From Methylosinus sp. LW4 (GTDB lineage: Bacteria; Pseudomonadota; Alphaproteobacteria; Rhizobiales; Beijerinckiaceae), in contig NZ_KB900626.1 in assembly GCF_000379125.1 (NCBI RefSeq), positions 1,800,723-1,864,722 on the forward strand: a DNA stretch of 64,000 nucleotides, given 5' to 3'. The position numbers and the translations under genes are program-made. Numbering within the stretch: position 1 is the first letter of the stretch; the number at the start of each line of letters is the position of its first letter. The notes below the pieces were generated by a model that did no database searches, was not told where the DNA came from, and saw nothing but the letters and a program-made list of their open reading frames with translations. Of this stretch, positions 44,451-56,155 are shown one piece after another.

Positions 44451-45250
44451 CGGCCACGCTCCGGCTCGGGCCGGGCCGCCGCGAGGGCCGGCAAGAAGAT
44501 GTCTCCCGCTTCTATGGCGCGACGGCCGCTGCGGGTCGAAATAATGAGGCGCCCGTCGGCGTCTATGGTCTCGAAAAGGCCGGAGACCGTCTCGCGCGGA
44601 AGACGCGCCTCGATCTCCCCGCCCAATCCCGCGGCATGCCCGAGCCAGCGCTCGCGAAGCGCCGCGAAGCCCGAGCCGCCCGCCCAGAGGGCCAGCGTCT
44701 CCTCCATTTTGTCGGAGAGCAAAGCAAGCAGCGCGCCGGCCGAAAGACCGCCCAATCGCGACAAATCGCTCGCCGGGTAAGGAAGATCGGCTGGCGCGGC
44801 GACGCAATTGACCCCTATGCCGATGACGCAGCCGAAGGGCGCGCCCTGCCCCGCCGGCTGAACGCCTTCGAGAAGAATGCCCGCCAGCTTCTCTCCATCG
44901 AGCAGCACATCATTGGGCCATTTGAGCGCGAGCCTTTCGGCGGCGCCGGTCGCCTCGATCAAAGCGGAGATCGTCGCGAGGCCGGCGGCGAAGCCGAGCT
45001 GCGGCGCCAGCGCCGCCGGGCCGAAGCCGGAGACGAGCAGGCTCGCGTGGAGATTTCCCGCGATCGAGCCCCAATTGCGGCCGAGGCGGCCGCGCCCCTT
45101 GGTCTGTCGCGCGGCGACGACCCACAAGGGACCAGGATCGCCCGACTCGGCCCGACGCTTGGCTTCGTCATTGGTCGAGTCGATTTCGTCGTAAATCTCG
45201 AGACGAACCCCGCGCGAGAGCGCGCGGTCGCCGAGCCTCACGCCCTCCAT
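44447..45250 (-). CDS. birA: Biotin--[acetyl-CoA-carboxylase] ligase
   Basis: BirA attaches biotin to carboxylase carrier domains. The 267-aa product has EIDSTNDEAKRRAE, the biotinyl-AMP loop KGRGRLGRNW, LALKWPNDVLLDGEKLAGILLE and GIGVNCV. It lacks the N-terminal DNA-binding domain of the Escherichia coli protein, so it is a monofunctional ligase and not a repressor. The start is 5 bases after the nuoN stop, and RNase J follows with an overlap, so it likely reads from the nuo transcript. Confidence 0.93.
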   Translation of the reverse strand: MEGVRLGDRALSRGVRLEIYDEIDSTNDEAKRRAESGDPGPLWVVAARQTKGRGRLGRNWGSIAGNLHASLLVSGFGPAALAPQLGFAAGLATISALIEATGAAERLALKWPNDVLLDGEKLAGILLEGVQPAGQGAPFGCVIGIGVNCVAAPADLPYPASDLSRLGGLSAGALLALLSDKMEETLALWAGGSGFAALRERWLGHAAGLGGEIEARLPRETVSGLFETIDADGRLIISTRSGRRAIEAGDIFLPALAAARPEPERGR

Positions 45251-45255
45251 CGGGC

Positions 45256-46689
45256 TCAGAACAGCGACTTGGCGGCGGCCGTCGCGGCCTCGACCACGGG
45301 AGCCGGATAGAGCCAGAAGCCGAGCAGGAACACGGTCGACACGGCGAGCACCGCGCGCAGCGACAGAGGCGATTGATCGAAAGCCGGCGCCGGCTCGTCG
45401 AAATAGATCACCTTGACGACGCGCAAATAATAGAAGGCGGAGATCGCGCTCGCCAGCACGCCGATGATGGCGAGCGGATAGAGCCCGGCGTCCACCGCCG
45501 CCAGCAGCACGTAATATTTCGCGAAGAAGCCGGCGAGCGGCGGCACGCCCGCGAGCGAGAACATCAGCATGGCGAGGAAGAAGGCCGCCGTCCCATTATT
45601 GCGCGAAAGACCCGAGAGATCGGAAATCTTCTCGACCGGGCGACCCTCGACGCGCATCTGCAGAATGGCGGCGAAGACGCCGAGCGTCATCACCAGATAA
45701 ATGGCGAGATAGATGGCGACGCCGCGCACGCCCGCCTCATTGCCCGCCGCGAGGCCGACCAGGGCGAAGCCCATATGGCCGATCGAGGAATAGGCCATCA
45801 GGCGCTTGATGCTGGTCTGCCCGATCGCAGCGAAGGAGCCGAGCAGCATGGAGGCGATGGCGAGGAAGATGATGATCTGCTGCCATTGCGCGACAATGCC
45901 GGGGAAAGCGGTGACGACGATGCGCGCCGTGATGGCGACCGCGGCCATTTTCGGCGCCGAGGCGAAAAAGGCGGTGACGGGCGTCGGCGCGCCCTCATAG
46001 ACGTCCGGCGTCCACATATGGAAGGGCGCGGCCGACATTTTGAAGGCGAGCCCGGCCAGCACGAAGACGAGTCCGAAGATCACGCCGAGCGGCGGCGCGC
46101 CGGTGATCGCCTTGGCGATGCCGTCGAAGGAGATCGTCCCCGAGAAGCCGTAGAGCAGTGAGGCGCCATAGAGCAGCATGCCGGAGGAGAGAGCGCCGAG
46201 CACGAAATATTTGAGGCCGGCTTCCGAGGCGCGGGCGTCGTCGCGGTCGAAGGCGGCTACGACATAGAGCGCCAGCGACATCAGCTCTATGCCGAGATAG
46301 AGCGCGATGAGATTATCCGCCGAGACGAGCAGCAGCATTCCGATCGTCGACAGAATCACCAGCACCGGAAACTCGAAATTGCCGAGCTTGGCGCGCTGCA
46401 GATAGTCGCGCGACATCAGTATGGTGACGAGCGAGCCGATCAGCGTCAGCACTTTGACGAAACGCGCGAAAGCGTCATCGACGAAGGCGCCCTCGAAGAG
46501 CGAGGCCTCCGAAGTCTGGCCGAAGAACAGCGCCAGAATGGCGAGGCCGAGCAGCCCCGCCGCGAGCTCGTTGACGAGGCCGAAGGCGCGCGTCCCGCGC
46601 CAGGCGCCGATGAGGATCAGCGCCAATACGCCGAGGGCGAGGATGGTTTCCGGCAGGAAGTGATGCGCGAGGGCGGTTGAGAACGACAT
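45256..46689 (-). CDS. nuoN: NADH-quinone oxidoreductase subunit N
   Basis: NuoN is one of three antiporter-like proton-pumping subunits of complex I in the inner membrane. The 477-aa protein has about 14 hydrophobic segments, VSADNLIALYLGIELMSLALYV with the conserved Glu, and the proton-channel Lys in GLAFKMSAAPFHMWTPDVYEGAP. The start at 46689 gives the standard length; a frame to 46737 overlaps the nuoM stop. It is the last nuo gene, followed by birA. Confidence 0.95.
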   Translation of the reverse strand: MSFSTALAHHFLPETILALGVLALILIGAWRGTRAFGLVNELAAGLLGLAILALFFGQTSEASLFEGAFVDDAFARFVKVLTLIGSLVTILMSRDYLQRAKLGNFEFPVLVILSTIGMLLLVSADNLIALYLGIELMSLALYVVAAFDRDDARASEAGLKYFVLGALSSGMLLYGASLLYGFSGTISFDGIAKAITGAPPLGVIFGLVFVLAGLAFKMSAAPFHMWTPDVYEGAPTPVTAFFASAPKMAAVAITARIVVTAFPGIVAQWQQIIIFLAIASMLLGSFAAIGQTSIKRLMAYSSIGHMGFALVGLAAGNEAGVRGVAIYLAIYLVMTLGVFAAILQMRVEGRPVEKISDLSGLSRNNGTAAFFLAMLMFSLAGVPPLAGFFAKYYVLLAAVDAGLYPLAIIGVLASAISAFYYLRVVKVIYFDEPAPAFDQSPLSLRAVLAVSTVFLLGFWLYPAPVVEAATAAAKSLF

Positions 46690-46702
46690 CGTCAGCGACC
46701 GA

Positions 46703-48214
46703 TCATTGAGCGGCCTGGGCGACGACATGCGCCGCATTGGCCAGGGCCGTGTGAGATTGCAGGAGATTGGCGACGGCGGCCGCGGAGGCGTCGATGATCG
46801 GCTGCGGCCGCACGCCGTAATAGATGGTCAGCGCGATGAGCGGCACGAAGAGGACGAGCTCTCGCGCCGAGAGATCGCTGATCGTCTGCAGCGACGGCTT
46901 CTCCAGCGCGCCGAACACCACGCGACGGTAGAGATAGAGCGCATAGGCCGCCGACAGCACCACGCCCGATGTCGCGAATAGCGCCACCCAGCTATTGGCG
47001 ACGAAGGCGCCGGCGAGCGTCAGAAACTCGCCGACGAAGCCGGAGGTGCCCGGCAGGCCGACATTCGCCATGGTGAAGATCATGAAGGTCACGGCGTAGA
47101 GCGGCATGCGATTGACGAGGCCGCCATAGGCCGCGATCTCGCGCGTATGCATGCGGTCATAGATGACGCCGACGCAGAGGAAGAGCGCGCCGGAGACGAA
47201 GCCATGCGAGATCATCAGGAACATGGCGCCCTGCACGCCCTGTGTCGTCAGCGTGAACAGGCCCATTGTGACGAAGCCCATATGCGCGATCGACGAATAG
47301 GCGATGAGCTTCTTTATGTCCTCCTGCACCAGCGCCACCAGCGAGGTGTAGATGACGGCGATCACCGACAGCGCATAGACGAGCGGCGCGAAATAGGCGG
47401 ACGCGTCCGGGAACATAGGCAGAGAGAAGCGGATGAAGCCATAGCCGCCCATTTTCAGAAGGATGGCGGCGAGGATCACCGAGCCCGCGGTCGGCGCCTC
47501 GACGTGGGCGTCCGGCAGCCAGGTGTGGACCGGCCACATGGGCATCTTCACCGCGAAGGAGGCGAAGAAGGCGAGCCACAGCCAAATCTGCATCGACGGC
47601 GGGAATTTCGTCTCGAGCAGAGTGACGATGTCCGTCGTCCCCGTCTTGCCGTAGATCGCCAGAATGGCGATCAGCATCAGCAGCGAGCCGGCCAGCGTGT
47701 AGAGGAAGAATTTGAAGCTGGCGTAGACGCGTCGCTTGCCGCCCCAAATGCCGATGATGAGGAACATCGGAATGAGGCCGCCCTCGAAGAAGAGATAGAA
47801 GAGCACGAGATCGAGCGCGCAGAACACGCCGATCATCAGCGTCTCGAGGACGAGGAAGGCGACGAGATATTCCTTCAAGCGAAACTTCACCGATTCCCAG
47901 GAGGCGAGAATGGCGAAGGGCGTCAGGAAGGTCGTCAGCAGCACGAAGGGAATGGAGAAGCCGTCCACGCCCATTTTATAGGTGAGGCCGGAGCCGAACC
48001 AGGCCCTCTCCTCGACGAGCTGGAAAGCGGCGCTCGCCGTGTCGAAACGCCCCCACACGACGAGCGAGAGCAGGAAGACGACGACTGTCGTCAGCAGCGC
48101 CGCCCATTTGGCGTTGCGAAGCGTCGCCTCGCTCTCGCCCTTCAGCGTGAGGATGAAGGCCGCGCCGACCAGCGGCAGAAAAGTGAGGCCGGTGAGAATG
48201 CCGAAGCCGAACAT
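46703..48214 (-). CDS. nuoM: NADH-quinone oxidoreductase subunit M
   Basis: This antiporter-like subunit of the complex I membrane arm (503 aa) has about 14 hydrophobic segments. Conserved stretches are [21 protein letters not shown] (Glu in the channel), [23 protein letters not shown] (Lys) and [13 protein letters not shown]. The ATG shares its A with the nuoL stop (TGATG), implying coupling. The earlier frame, to 48397, is the upstream gene's other frame and is rejected. Confidence 0.95.
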   Translation of the reverse strand: MFGFGILTGLTFLPLVGAAFILTLKGESEATLRNAKWAALLTTVVVFLLSLVVWGRFDTASAAFQLVEERAWFGSGLTYKMGVDGFSIPFVLLTTFLTPFAILASWESVKFRLKEYLVAFLVLETLMIGVFCALDLVLFYLFFEGGLIPMFLIIGIWGGKRRVYASFKFFLYTLAGSLLMLIAILAIYGKTGTTDIVTLLETKFPPSMQIWLWLAFFASFAVKMPMWPVHTWLPDAHVEAPTAGSVILAAILLKMGGYGFIRFSLPMFPDASAYFAPLVYALSVIAVIYTSLVALVQEDIKKLIAYSSIAHMGFVTMGLFTLTTQGVQGAMFLMISHGFVSGALFLCVGVIYDRMHTREIAAYGGLVNRMPLYAVTFMIFTMANVGLPGTSGFVGEFLTLAGAFVANSWVALFATSGVVLSAAYALYLYRRVVFGALEKPSLQTISDLSARELVLFVPLIALTIYYGVRPQPIIDASAAAVANLLQSHTALANAAHVVAQAAQ

Positions 48215-50259
48215 CAGCGCAGACCTCCTGCGACGAACCAGGTGACGACCGCCGCGACGCCGATCAGCATGGCGAAGGCGTAGTGATAGACATAGCCGGT
48301 CTGCAGCTTCACTGCGAGGCGGGCGCCGTCGACGACGCGAGCGGCGATGCCGTCCGGGCCGAGCCCGTCGATGATGCGTCCGTCGCCGCCCTTCCACAGC
48401 AGCCGACCGAGCGCGAAGGCGGGACGCACGAAGATCGCGTCATAGAGCTCGTCGAAATACCATTTGTTGAGCAGGAAACGGTAGAGCCGCGGAAAGGCGT
48501 GCGCGATCTTCTGCGCCGTGCCGGGCGCGAGCTGATAGACGAAGAAAGCGCCGAGGAAGCCGAGGATCATCATCACCGTCGCGGCATAGGACACCCAATG
48601 CGGGATCTCATGCATGGCGTGGAGAATGTGATTGTCGTGGCCGGTATAGAGCGCGCCCTTCCAGAACTCGTCATAGCCATGGCCGGCGAAATCGCCGATG
48701 AACACGGCGCCCGCCGCCACCGCGCCCACCGCCAGAACAGCGAGCGGGATCAGCATGACGATCGGCGACTCGTGCGGCGCATGATGGCCGTGGCCGTGAG
48801 CGTCATGGGCATGATCGTCATGGCCGTGAGCGTCCGCATGCGCGTGATCGTCGTGGCCATGCGCGGCGTGAGCGTCCGCATGAGACTCCTTCGCCTTGCC
48901 GAAGAAGGTCATGAAGACGAGACGCCAGGAATAGAAGGAGGTGAGGCCAGCCGCCACCACCGTCGAGATGAAGGCGAGATAGGCGACGCTGCGATGCTCG
49001 CCGGCGGCGAAGGCCGCCTCGATGATGGCGTCCTTGGAGAAGAAGCCGGCGAAGCCGAACTCGGTTCCCGGAATGCCGACGCCGGTCAGCGCCAGAGTGC
49101 CGATCGTCATCATGGCGAAGGTGAAGGGAATCTTGTTCCACAGTCCGCCCATGTTCCGCATGTCCTGCTCATGATGCATCGCATGGATGACCGAGCCCGC
49201 GCCGAGGAACAGCAGCGCCTTGAAGAAGGCGTGGGTGAAGAGATGGAACACGCCGAGCGAATAGGCGCCGACGCCTTCCGCCACGAACATATAGCCGAGC
49301 TGCGAGCAGGTCGAATAGGCGATGACGCGCTTGATGTCGTTCTGCACGAGGCCGATGGTCGCCGCGAAAAAGGCGGTGATGGCGCCGATCAGCGTGACGA
49401 AGGCGAGCGTGTCCGGCGCATATTCGAAGATCGGCGACAGGCGCGCGACCATGAACACGCCGGCCGTCACCATTGTGGCGGCATGGATGAGCGCGGAGAC
49501 CGGCGTCGGGCCTTCCATCGCATCCGGCAGCCAGGTGTGCAGCAGGAATTGCGCGGATTTGCCCATCGCGCCGATGAAGAGCAGGAAGGTGGCCAGCGTC
49601 AGCGCGTCGAAATCGGCGCCGAACACATGAATCTTATGGCCGGCTATGCCGGGAACGGCGGCGAACACCTGCTCGAAGCTCAGCGATTGGGTGAGCTGGA
49701 AGATGAGGAAAATGCCGAGCGCGAAGCCGAAATCGCCGACGCGGTTGACGACGAAGGCCTTGATGGCGGCGGCGTTGGCCGAAGGCTTCTGATACCAGAA
49801 GCCGATGAGGAGATAGGACGCGAGGCCGACGCCCTCCCAGCCGAAGAACATCTGCACGAGATTATCGGCCGTCACCAGCGAGAGCATGGCGAAGGTGAAG
49901 AGCGACAGATAGGCGAAGAAGCGCGGACGAGCCGGATCCTCGTGCATGTAGCCGATCGAGTAGAAATGCACGAGAGCCGAGACGCTGGTCACGACGACCA
50001 GCATGACGGCGGTCAGCGAGTCGACGCGCAAGGCCCAATCGACGCTGAGCTTGCCCGAGGTGAACCAATTGGCGAGCACCGGCGCGCTCGCATGGCCATG
50101 GCCGAGCGCGACGTCGAAAAACTCGATCCAGGAGAAGCCGCAGGCGATGAACAGCAGCGTCGTCGTCACGAGCTCGGACGCCCGCGCGCCGATGCGCCGT
50201 CCGAATAGGCCCGCGATGAGAAAGCCGATGAGCGGCAGAAAGACGATTGCTTGGATCAT
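48214..50259 (-). CDS. nuoL: NADH-quinone oxidoreductase subunit L, with His-rich insert
   Basis: This is the largest antiporter-like subunit, carrying the lateral helix that lies along the membrane arm (681 aa). Family motifs include [52 protein letters not shown] and [15 protein letters not shown]. At about residues 456-498, between transmembrane parts, is a run alternating His, Asp, Ala and Gly ([13 protein letters not shown] and similar), lengthening a loop. Such loops vary in length in the family. The stop overlaps nuoM's start by one base. Confidence 0.95.
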   Translation of the reverse strand: MIQAIVFLPLIGFLIAGLFGRRIGARASELVTTTLLFIACGFSWIEFFDVALGHGHASAPVLANWFTSGKLSVDWALRVDSLTAVMLVVVTSVSALVHFYSIGYMHEDPARPRFFAYLSLFTFAMLSLVTADNLVQMFFGWEGVGLASYLLIGFWYQKPSANAAAIKAFVVNRVGDFGFALGIFLIFQLTQSLSFEQVFAAVPGIAGHKIHVFGADFDALTLATFLLFIGAMGKSAQFLLHTWLPDAMEGPTPVSALIHAATMVTAGVFMVARLSPIFEYAPDTLAFVTLIGAITAFFAATIGLVQNDIKRVIAYSTCSQLGYMFVAEGVGAYSLGVFHLFTHAFFKALLFLGAGSVIHAMHHEQDMRNMGGLWNKIPFTFAMMTIGTLALTGVGIPGTEFGFAGFFSKDAIIEAAFAAGEHRSVAYLAFISTVVAAGLTSFYSWRLVFMTFFGKAKESHADAHAAHGHDDHAHADAHGHDDHAHDAHGHGHHAPHESPIVMLIPLAVLAVGAVAAGAVFIGDFAGHGYDEFWKGALYTGHDNHILHAMHEIPHWVSYAATVMMILGFLGAFFVYQLAPGTAQKIAHAFPRLYRFLLNKWYFDELYDAIFVRPAFALGRLLWKGGDGRIIDGLGPDGIAARVVDGARLAVKLQTGYVYHYAFAMLIGVAAVVTWFVAGGLR

Positions 50260-50265
50260 CGGCGC

Positions 50266-50574
50266 TCAGCCCTTCAGAGAGTTGATGTCCTCGACCGCGA
50301 TCGTGCCGCGGTTGCGGAAATAGGTGACGAGAATGGCGAGGCCGATGGCCGCCTCCGCCGCCGCCACCGTGAGGATGAACAGGGCGAAGACCTGGCCGGT
50401 CAGATCGCCGAGCGAGGCCGAGAAGGCCACGAGGTTGATGTTCACCGCCAGCAGGATCAGCTCGACCGACATCAATATGATGATGATGTTCTTGCGGTTG
50501 AGAATGATGCCGGCGACGCCGAGCGTGAACACGATCGCCGAGACGACGAGATAATGGGTGAGGTCGACGACCAT
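50266..50574 (-). CDS. nuoK: NADH-quinone oxidoreductase subunit K
   Basis: This 102-aa subunit of the complex I membrane arm has three transmembrane segments and the conserved glutamates in [19 protein letters not shown] and [13 protein letters not shown], which lie in the proton path. The start is 13 bases after the nuoJ stop and the stop is 6 bases before nuoL. It matches the usual length exactly. Confidence 0.95.
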   Translation of the reverse strand: MVVDLTHYLVVSAIVFTLGVAGIILNRKNIIIILMSVELILLAVNINLVAFSASLGDLTGQVFALFILTVAAAEAAIGLAILVTYFRNRGTIAVEDINSLKG

Positions 50575-50587
50575 TGCTGCGATCCCC

Positions 50588-51190
50588 TCAGACGCCCGCC
50601 CGCGAGGGCACTTTCTTGATCTCGATGACATTGTCGCGCGTGCGCGCGTTCTGCTCCTCGATCTTCTGCCGCTTGACGCCGGGACGGTGATGCAGCGTCA
50701 GCACGATCGCGCCGATCATGGCGGTGAGCAGCACCAGGGCCGACGCCTGGAAGAAGAGGAAATATTTCGTGTAGAGCACCTGCCCGAGCGCGGCCGTGTT
50801 GGAGACGCCGGCGACGATCGGCGCCGCAGCGGCTTCCTTCGCGCCGGGCGCGCTCTGCCAGCCGAGCGCGAGCAGGCCGAGCTCGCCGAGCACCACGGCG
50901 CCGACAGCAGCGCCCACCGGCAGATGCTTGCTGAAGCCCTGGCGCAGCTCGGCGAAATCGACATCCAGCATCATCACCACGAAGAGGAACAGCACTGCGA
51001 CCGCGCCGACATAGACGACGACGAGGATCATGGCGAGAAATTCGGCCCCGGCGAGCAGGAAGAGCCCCGCGCCATTGACGAAGGCGAGGATGAGATAGAG
51101 CACCGAATGAACCGGATTGCGCGAGACGATCACCGCGAAAGCCGATGCGATCAGCACCGCCGAGAAAAGATAGAAGAATGCCACAGCCAC
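50588..51190 (-). CDS. nuoJ: NADH-quinone oxidoreductase subunit J
   Basis: This is a 200-aa membrane subunit with five hydrophobic segments and the family motif [20 protein letters not shown], whose pi-bulge region moves during catalysis. No ATG is available; the first of two nearby GTG codons (51190) follows GAGAGAGG by eight bases, and the second, at 51184, would shorten it by two residues. The C-terminal tail is charged. It lies between nuoI and nuoK. Confidence 0.93.
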   Translation of the reverse strand: MAVAFFYLFSAVLIASAFAVIVSRNPVHSVLYLILAFVNGAGLFLLAGAEFLAMILVVVYVGAVAVLFLFVVMMLDVDFAELRQGFSKHLPVGAAVGAVVLGELGLLALGWQSAPGAKEAAAAPIVAGVSNTAALGQVLYTKYFLFFQASALVLLTAMIGAIVLTLHHRPGVKRQKIEEQNARTRDNVIEIKKVPSRAGV

Positions 51191-51239
51191 TTTGTCGTCC
51201 TCTCTCGAGCGTCTCGTTGCGTCCGGCTCTCGTTGCTTC

Positions 51240-51728
51240 TCAGCGATAAGGGGCGTCGAGCGCGATGTTGCGCGCGATCTCGCGCTCCCAGCGCGCGCCA
51301 TTCTCGAGCAGGCGCTCCTTATTGTAGTAGAGCTCCTCGCGCGTCTCGACGGCGAACTCCTGGTTCGGCCCCTCGACGATGGCGTCCACCGGGCAGGCCT
51401 CCTGGCAGAAGCCGCAATAGATGCATTTCACCATGTCGATGTCGTAGCGCGTCGTGCGGCGGGTCCCGTCATTGCGGCGCGGGCCGGCCTCGATGGTGAT
51501 GGCCTGCGCCGGGCAGATCGCCTCACAGAGCTTGCAGGCGATGCAGCGCTCCTCGCCATTGGGATAGCGGCGCAGCGCATGCTCGCCGCGAAAGCGCGGG
51601 GAGATCGGGTTCTTCTCATGCGGATAGTTGAGCGTCGCCTTCGGCTTGAAGAAGTAGCGCATCGACAGGAAGAAGGCGGCGATGAACTCGGCGAGGAAGA
51701 GCGACTTGGCCGCAGAATCGAGCTTCAT
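51240..51728 (-). CDS. nuoI: NADH-quinone oxidoreductase subunit I
   Basis: This ferredoxin-like subunit carries clusters N6a and N6b in the peripheral arm near quinone (162 aa). Both 4Fe-4S motifs are intact: [12 protein letters not shown] and [12 protein letters not shown]. The N-terminal amphipathic helix (about residues 8-25) anchors it to the membrane, and [17 protein letters not shown] precedes the first cluster as in other alphaproteobacteria. Confidence 0.97.
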   Translation of the reverse strand: MKLDSAAKSLFLAEFIAAFFLSMRYFFKPKATLNYPHEKNPISPRFRGEHALRRYPNGEERCIACKLCEAICPAQAITIEAGPRRNDGTRRTTRYDIDMVKCIYCGFCQEACPVDAIVEGPNQEFAVETREELYYNKERLLENGARWEREIARNIALDAPYR

Positions 51729-51740
51729 GACGTCACTCCC

Positions 51741-52760
51741 TTAGTTCGCGCCCGCCGAGCCGGCGAATTGCAGAATGCCGGCGACGACGATGACCATGAC
51801 GAGCGAGATGGGCAGAAACACCTTCCAGCCGAGCCGCATGAGCTGGTCGTAGCGATAGCGCGGCACGAAGGCCTTCACCATGGCGAAGAAGAAGAAGAAG
51901 AATGTGACCTTGAGGACGAACCAGATGACGCCCGGGATCAGGGTGAAGGGCGCGATGTTCACCGGCGGCAGCCAGCCGCCGAAGAAGAGGATCGTCAGCA
52001 AGGCGCACATGGTCAGGATCGCCACATATTCGCCGAGCATGAACAGCATGTAGGGCGTCGCCGAATATTCGATCATGAAGCCGGCGACCAGCTCCGACTC
52101 GGCTTCCACCAGATCGAAGGGCGGGCGGTTCGTCTCGGCCAGCGCCGAGATGAAGAAGATGATGAACATCGGCAGCAGGCGCAGCCAATACCAGCCGAGA
52201 ATGCCATATTGCGAATCCTGCGCGCGCACGATCTCGGTGAGATTGAGCGAGCCGGCGCAGAGCAGAACGGTGATGATGACGAAGCCGATCGAGACCTCGT
52301 AGGACACCATTTGCGCGGCCGAGCGCAGCGCCGATAGGAAGGGATATTTGGAGTTCGACGCCCAGCCGCCCATGATGATGCCATAGACGCCGAGCGAGGA
52401 GATGGCGAAAATATAGAGAATGCCGACATTGAGATCGGCGACCGCCCAGCCGTCATTGACGGGGATGACGGCCCAGGCGGCGACGGCGAGCATGGCCGTG
52501 ACGAAAGGCGCCAGCAGGAACACGCCCTTATTGGCCGTGTCCGGGATCACCGGCTCCTTGAGCACGAATTTGAGCATGTCGGCGAAGCTCTGGAGCAAGC
52601 CCCAGGGTCCGACGACATTGGGTCCGCGGCGCAGCTGCACGGCGGCCCAGACCTTGCGGTCGATGTAGATCGCATAGGCGAGGTAGACCAGCAGAACGAC
52701 CGTCAGAACGACGCTCTTCACGATGATCAGGAGAAGGTTCAGCAGCCAGCCGTCGATCAC
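51741..52760 (-). CDS. nuoH: NADH-quinone oxidoreductase subunit H
   Basis: This 339-aa membrane subunit forms the quinone-chamber entrance with NuoB and NuoD. It has eight hydrophobic segments and conserved [47 protein letters not shown] and [14 protein letters not shown]. The start codon is GTG (52760). It lies 10 bases after nuoG and 12 before nuoI. Confidence 0.96.
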   Translation of the reverse strand: MIDGWLLNLLLIIVKSVVLTVVLLVYLAYAIYIDRKVWAAVQLRRGPNVVGPWGLLQSFADMLKFVLKEPVIPDTANKGVFLLAPFVTAMLAVAAWAVIPVNDGWAVADLNVGILYIFAISSLGVYGIIMGGWASNSKYPFLSALRSAAQMVSYEVSIGFVIITVLLCAGSLNLTEIVRAQDSQYGILGWYWLRLLPMFIIFFISALAETNRPPFDLVEAESELVAGFMIEYSATPYMLFMLGEYVAILTMCALLTILFFGGWLPPVNIAPFTLIPGVIWFVLKVTFFFFFFAMVKAFVPRYRYDQLMRLGWKVFLPISLVMVIVVAGILQFAGSAGAN

Positions 52761-52770
52761 GTCCTTGCTC

Positions 52771-54834
52771 CTATTCCGCCGCTTGCTTCAGTCGATCCAG
52801 CGCCAGCGCCGAACATTCCGCCATTGTGGCCGAGGCGCGCGCGATCGGATTGGTGAGATAGAAATCCGTGATCGCAGGCGCGAAATCGTCCTTCCACGCG
52901 GTCGCCGGCTGCAGCGCCACCGCCTCGAGATCGGCCGCCGAGGCGGAGCCGATCTGATCGAGCCGCAGAAGATGCGGATGCGCCTCGCCGAGCTTGGCGC
53001 GCAGCTGCTTTTGCGAATCGAAGGGCAGCGGCGCGCCGAGAGCGCCAGAGAGCGCGCGCAGTATCGCCCAATCCTCGCGGGCGTCGCCCGGCGGGAAGGT
53101 CGCGCGCAGCGCCTCCTGCACACGGCCTTCCGTGTTCACATAGAGGCCGAATTTTTCCGTATAGGCCGCGCCCGGCAGAATGACGTCGGCGCGATGCGCG
53201 CCCTTGTCGCCATGCGTGCCGATATAGACGACGAAGGCGCCCGGCTCGATCGCGATCTCATCGGCGCCGAGATTGAAGACGAGATCGAGCGCGCCGGCCT
53301 TGGCGATTTCCGCCGCATCGAGGCCGCCCTGCCCCGGCGTGAAGCCGAGATCGAGCGCGCCGACGCGGGACGCCGCCGTATGCAGCACGCTGAAGCCGTT
53401 CCAGCCTTCCGACAATCCGCCATGCTTCTTGGCCGCCTGAGCGGCGAGCGCCAGAATGGCGCGGCCGTCGGGACGCGCCAGCGCGCCCTGCCCGATCAGC
53501 ACGAGGCGCTTGGCGGAGCCCGTCGGCGCGCTTTCGACGAAGCGCGCCAGAGCGTCGGGGCCGGCGCCGAGATAATCGTAATCATAGGTCAGATCGGCCT
53601 TTTCGCCGATCAGCGAAATGTGGAAATCGCCCTTCAGCCAGCGCTTGCGGATGCGCGCATTGAGCACGGGCGCTTCCTTGCGCGGATTGGAGCCGATGAT
53701 CAGCAGCGAATCCGCCTCGTCGACGCCGGCGATGGTGGCGTTGAAGAGATAGGAGGCGCGTCCGAAGCGCGGATCGAGCTTGGCGCCGTCCTGACGCGCG
53801 TCGAGATTAGCGCTGCCGAGCCCCTCGACGAGGAGCTTCAGCGCGTAGATCTCCTCGAGCGCGGCGAGATCGCCGACGAGCGCGCCGATCTTCTCGGCCT
53901 TCGTCGCCTTGGTCTTGGCGGCGACAGTGGCGAGCGCCTCCTGCCAAGTCGCGGGACGCAGCCGGCCGTTCTCGCGAATATAGGGGCGATCGAGGCGCTG
54001 CGCCTTCAGACCATCCACAACCTGGCGGGTCTTGTCGGAAATCCACTCCTCATTCACCGCCTCGTTGAGACGCGGCAGAATGCGGATCACCTCGCGGCCG
54101 CGAGCATCGACGCGGATCGCCGAGCCCAGCGCATCCTGCACGTCGATGGTTTCGGTCTTCTGATACTCCCACGGACGAGCGCGGAAATTCTGCGGCTTGG
54201 GCAGCAGCGCGCCGACGGGACAGAGATCGGTCACATTGCCCTGCAGCTCCGACGTCATCGCCGTCTGCAGATAGGTGGTGATCTCCATATCCTCGCCGCG
54301 GCCGATCGCGCCCATGTCGCTGGTGCCGGCGATCTCCGCCGTGAAACGCACGCAGCGGGTGCAATGGATGCAGCGGGTCATCGCCGTCTTGACGAGCGGA
54401 CCAATATATTTGTCCTCGACCGCGCGCTTGTTCTCGGCATAGCGCGAGCTGTCACCGCCGAAGGCGAGCGCCTGATCCTGCAAGTCGCACTCGCCGCCCT
54501 GATCGCAGATCGGACAGTCGAGCGGATGGTTGACCAGCAAAAACTCCATCACGCCTTCGCGCGCCTTCTTCACCATGGGCGATTTGGTGAAGACTTCCGC
54601 CGGCGCGCCGTCTGGGCCGGGACGCAGATCCTTGACCGCGATGGCGCAGGAGGCCTGCGGCTTGGGCGGGCCGCCCTTCACCTCGACGAGGCACATGCGG
54701 CAATTGCCGGCGATCGACAGACGCTCATGGAAGCAGAAGCGCGGCACCTCGGCGCCAGCCTCCTCGCAGGCCTGCAGCAGCGTATATTCGGCCGGAACAT
54801 CGACCTCGACGCCATCGACGAGAATTCTGGTCAT
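52771..54834 (-). CDS. nuoG: NADH-quinone oxidoreductase subunit G
   Basis: This 687-aa peripheral subunit carries several iron-sulfur clusters. Its [2Fe-2S] region is [15 protein letters not shown] then CRMC; the His-ligated cluster region is [18 protein letters not shown], and [10 protein letters not shown] marks the 4Fe-4S site. The later part is the molybdopterin-enzyme-like domain without molybdenum. Length and order are typical for alphaproteobacteria and mitochondria. The ATG is 9 bases after nuoF. Confidence 0.96.
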   Translation of the reverse strand: MTRILVDGVEVDVPAEYTLLQACEEAGAEVPRFCFHERLSIAGNCRMCLVEVKGGPPKPQASCAIAVKDLRPGPDGAPAEVFTKSPMVKKAREGVMEFLLVNHPLDCPICDQGGECDLQDQALAFGGDSSRYAENKRAVEDKYIGPLVKTAMTRCIHCTRCVRFTAEIAGTSDMGAIGRGEDMEITTYLQTAMTSELQGNVTDLCPVGALLPKPQNFRARPWEYQKTETIDVQDALGSAIRVDARGREVIRILPRLNEAVNEEWISDKTRQVVDGLKAQRLDRPYIRENGRLRPATWQEALATVAAKTKATKAEKIGALVGDLAALEEIYALKLLVEGLGSANLDARQDGAKLDPRFGRASYLFNATIAGVDEADSLLIIGSNPRKEAPVLNARIRKRWLKGDFHISLIGEKADLTYDYDYLGAGPDALARFVESAPTGSAKRLVLIGQGALARPDGRAILALAAQAAKKHGGLSEGWNGFSVLHTAASRVGALDLGFTPGQGGLDAAEIAKAGALDLVFNLGADEIAIEPGAFVVYIGTHGDKGAHRADVILPGAAYTEKFGLYVNTEGRVQEALRATFPPGDAREDWAILRALSGALGAPLPFDSQKQLRAKLGEAHPHLLRLDQIGSASAADLEAVALQPATAWKDDFAPAITDFYLTNPIARASATMAECSALALDRLKQAAE

Positions 54835-54843
54835 TGGAATGCC

Positions 54844-56148
54844 TTACTCCGCCGCCACGCGCACAGGATCGGGATGCGGATTAGCCGCATAACGATCGAT
54901 GCGCTTCTCGATTTCGCCACGGAAATGATTGATGAGACCCTGGATCGGCCAAGCCGCCGCATCGCCGAGCGCGCAGATCGTGTGTCCCTCGATCTGCTTC
55001 GACACGTCGAACAGCATGTCGATCTCGCGCTTGTGCGCGCGGCCTTCCGCCATTCGGGTGACGACGCGCCACATCCAGCCCGTGCCTTCACGGCAGGGCG
55101 TGCATTGGCCGCAGCTCTCATGCTTGTAGAAATAAGAGATGCGGGCGATGGCGCGAATGATGTCGGTGGACTTGTCCATGACGATCACGGCCGCCGTGCC
55201 GAGGCCCGAGCCGAGCTTGACGAGGCTGTCGAAATCCATCGGACAGTCGATGATCTGGTCCGCCGGCACGAGGCGCACCGAGGAGCCGCCGGGAATGACG
55301 GCGAGAAGATTGTCCGAGCCGCCGCGCACGCCGCCGCAATGGCGATCGATCAGCTCGCGGAAGGGAATGGACATGGCCTCTTCCACATTGCACGGCTTGT
55401 TCACATGGCCGGAAATGGAGAAGAGCTTGGTGCCCGTGTTGTTGGGCTTGCCGATGCCGGCGAACCAGCTCGCGCCGCGACGCAGGATCGTCGGCGTGAC
55501 GGCGATGGATTCGACATTATTGACCGTCGTCGGGCAACCGTAGAGGCCGACATTGGCCGGGAACGGCGGCTTCAGGCGCGGCATGCCCTTCTTGCCCTCG
55601 AGGCTCTCGATCAGCGCCGTCTCCTCGCCGCAGATGTAAGCGCCGGCGCCGTGATGGACGTAGAGATCGAAGGGATAGCCGTGAATATTGTCCTTGCCTA
55701 TGAGGCGCGCCTCATAGGCCTCGTCGATCGCCTTCTGCAGCGCGACGCGCTCGGCGATGAACTCGCCTCGCACATAGATATAAGAGGCGTGTGCGCCCAT
55801 GGCGAAGGAGGCGATCAGCGCGCCTTCGATCAGCGTATGCGGATCATTGCGCATGATCTCGCGATCCTTGCAGGTGCCCGGCTCCGACTCGTCGGCGTTG
55901 ATGACGAGATAGGACGGACGCAAGGGATCCGGCGTCTTGGGCATGAAGGACCATTTGAGGCCGGTGGAGAAGCCGGCGCCGCCGCGGCCGCGCAGCCCCG
56001 AATCCTTGACCTCCTGAATGATCTTGTCGCGGCCGAGCTCCAGCAGCGCCTTGGTGTTGTCCCAGGCGCCGCGCGAGCGGGCTCCGGCGAGGCTCTTGTC
56101 GCCTATGCCGTAGAGATTTGTGAAGATGCGGTCTTTGTCGGCGAGCAT
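54844..56148 (-). CDS. nuoF: NADH-quinone oxidoreductase subunit F
   Basis: NuoF binds NADH and FMN and starts electron transfer (434 aa). The FMN/NADH region is [20 protein letters not shown], and the N3 4Fe-4S motif is [15 protein letters not shown] with a later Cys in HTICALGD. The start is 7 bases after the nuoE stop. All expected residues are present. Confidence 0.97.
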   Translation of the reverse strand: MLADKDRIFTNLYGIGDKSLAGARSRGAWDNTKALLELGRDKIIQEVKDSGLRGRGGAGFSTGLKWSFMPKTPDPLRPSYLVINADESEPGTCKDREIMRNDPHTLIEGALIASFAMGAHASYIYVRGEFIAERVALQKAIDEAYEARLIGKDNIHGYPFDLYVHHGAGAYICGEETALIESLEGKKGMPRLKPPFPANVGLYGCPTTVNNVESIAVTPTILRRGASWFAGIGKPNNTGTKLFSISGHVNKPCNVEEAMSIPFRELIDRHCGGVRGGSDNLLAVIPGGSSVRLVPADQIIDCPMDFDSLVKLGSGLGTAAVIVMDKSTDIIRAIARISYFYKHESCGQCTPCREGTGWMWRVVTRMAEGRAHKREIDMLFDVSKQIEGHTICALGDAAAWPIQGLINHFRGEIEKRIDRYAANPHPDPVRVAAE

Positions 56149-56155
56149 TGGTCGT

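Noticed and set aside
42801..44780. + strand frame opposite the RNase J gene
   Set aside because: Mirror frame; RNase J motifs are complete on the - strand.
48283..50208. + strand frame opposite nuoL
   Set aside because: Mirror frame; the - strand NuoL is unmistakable.
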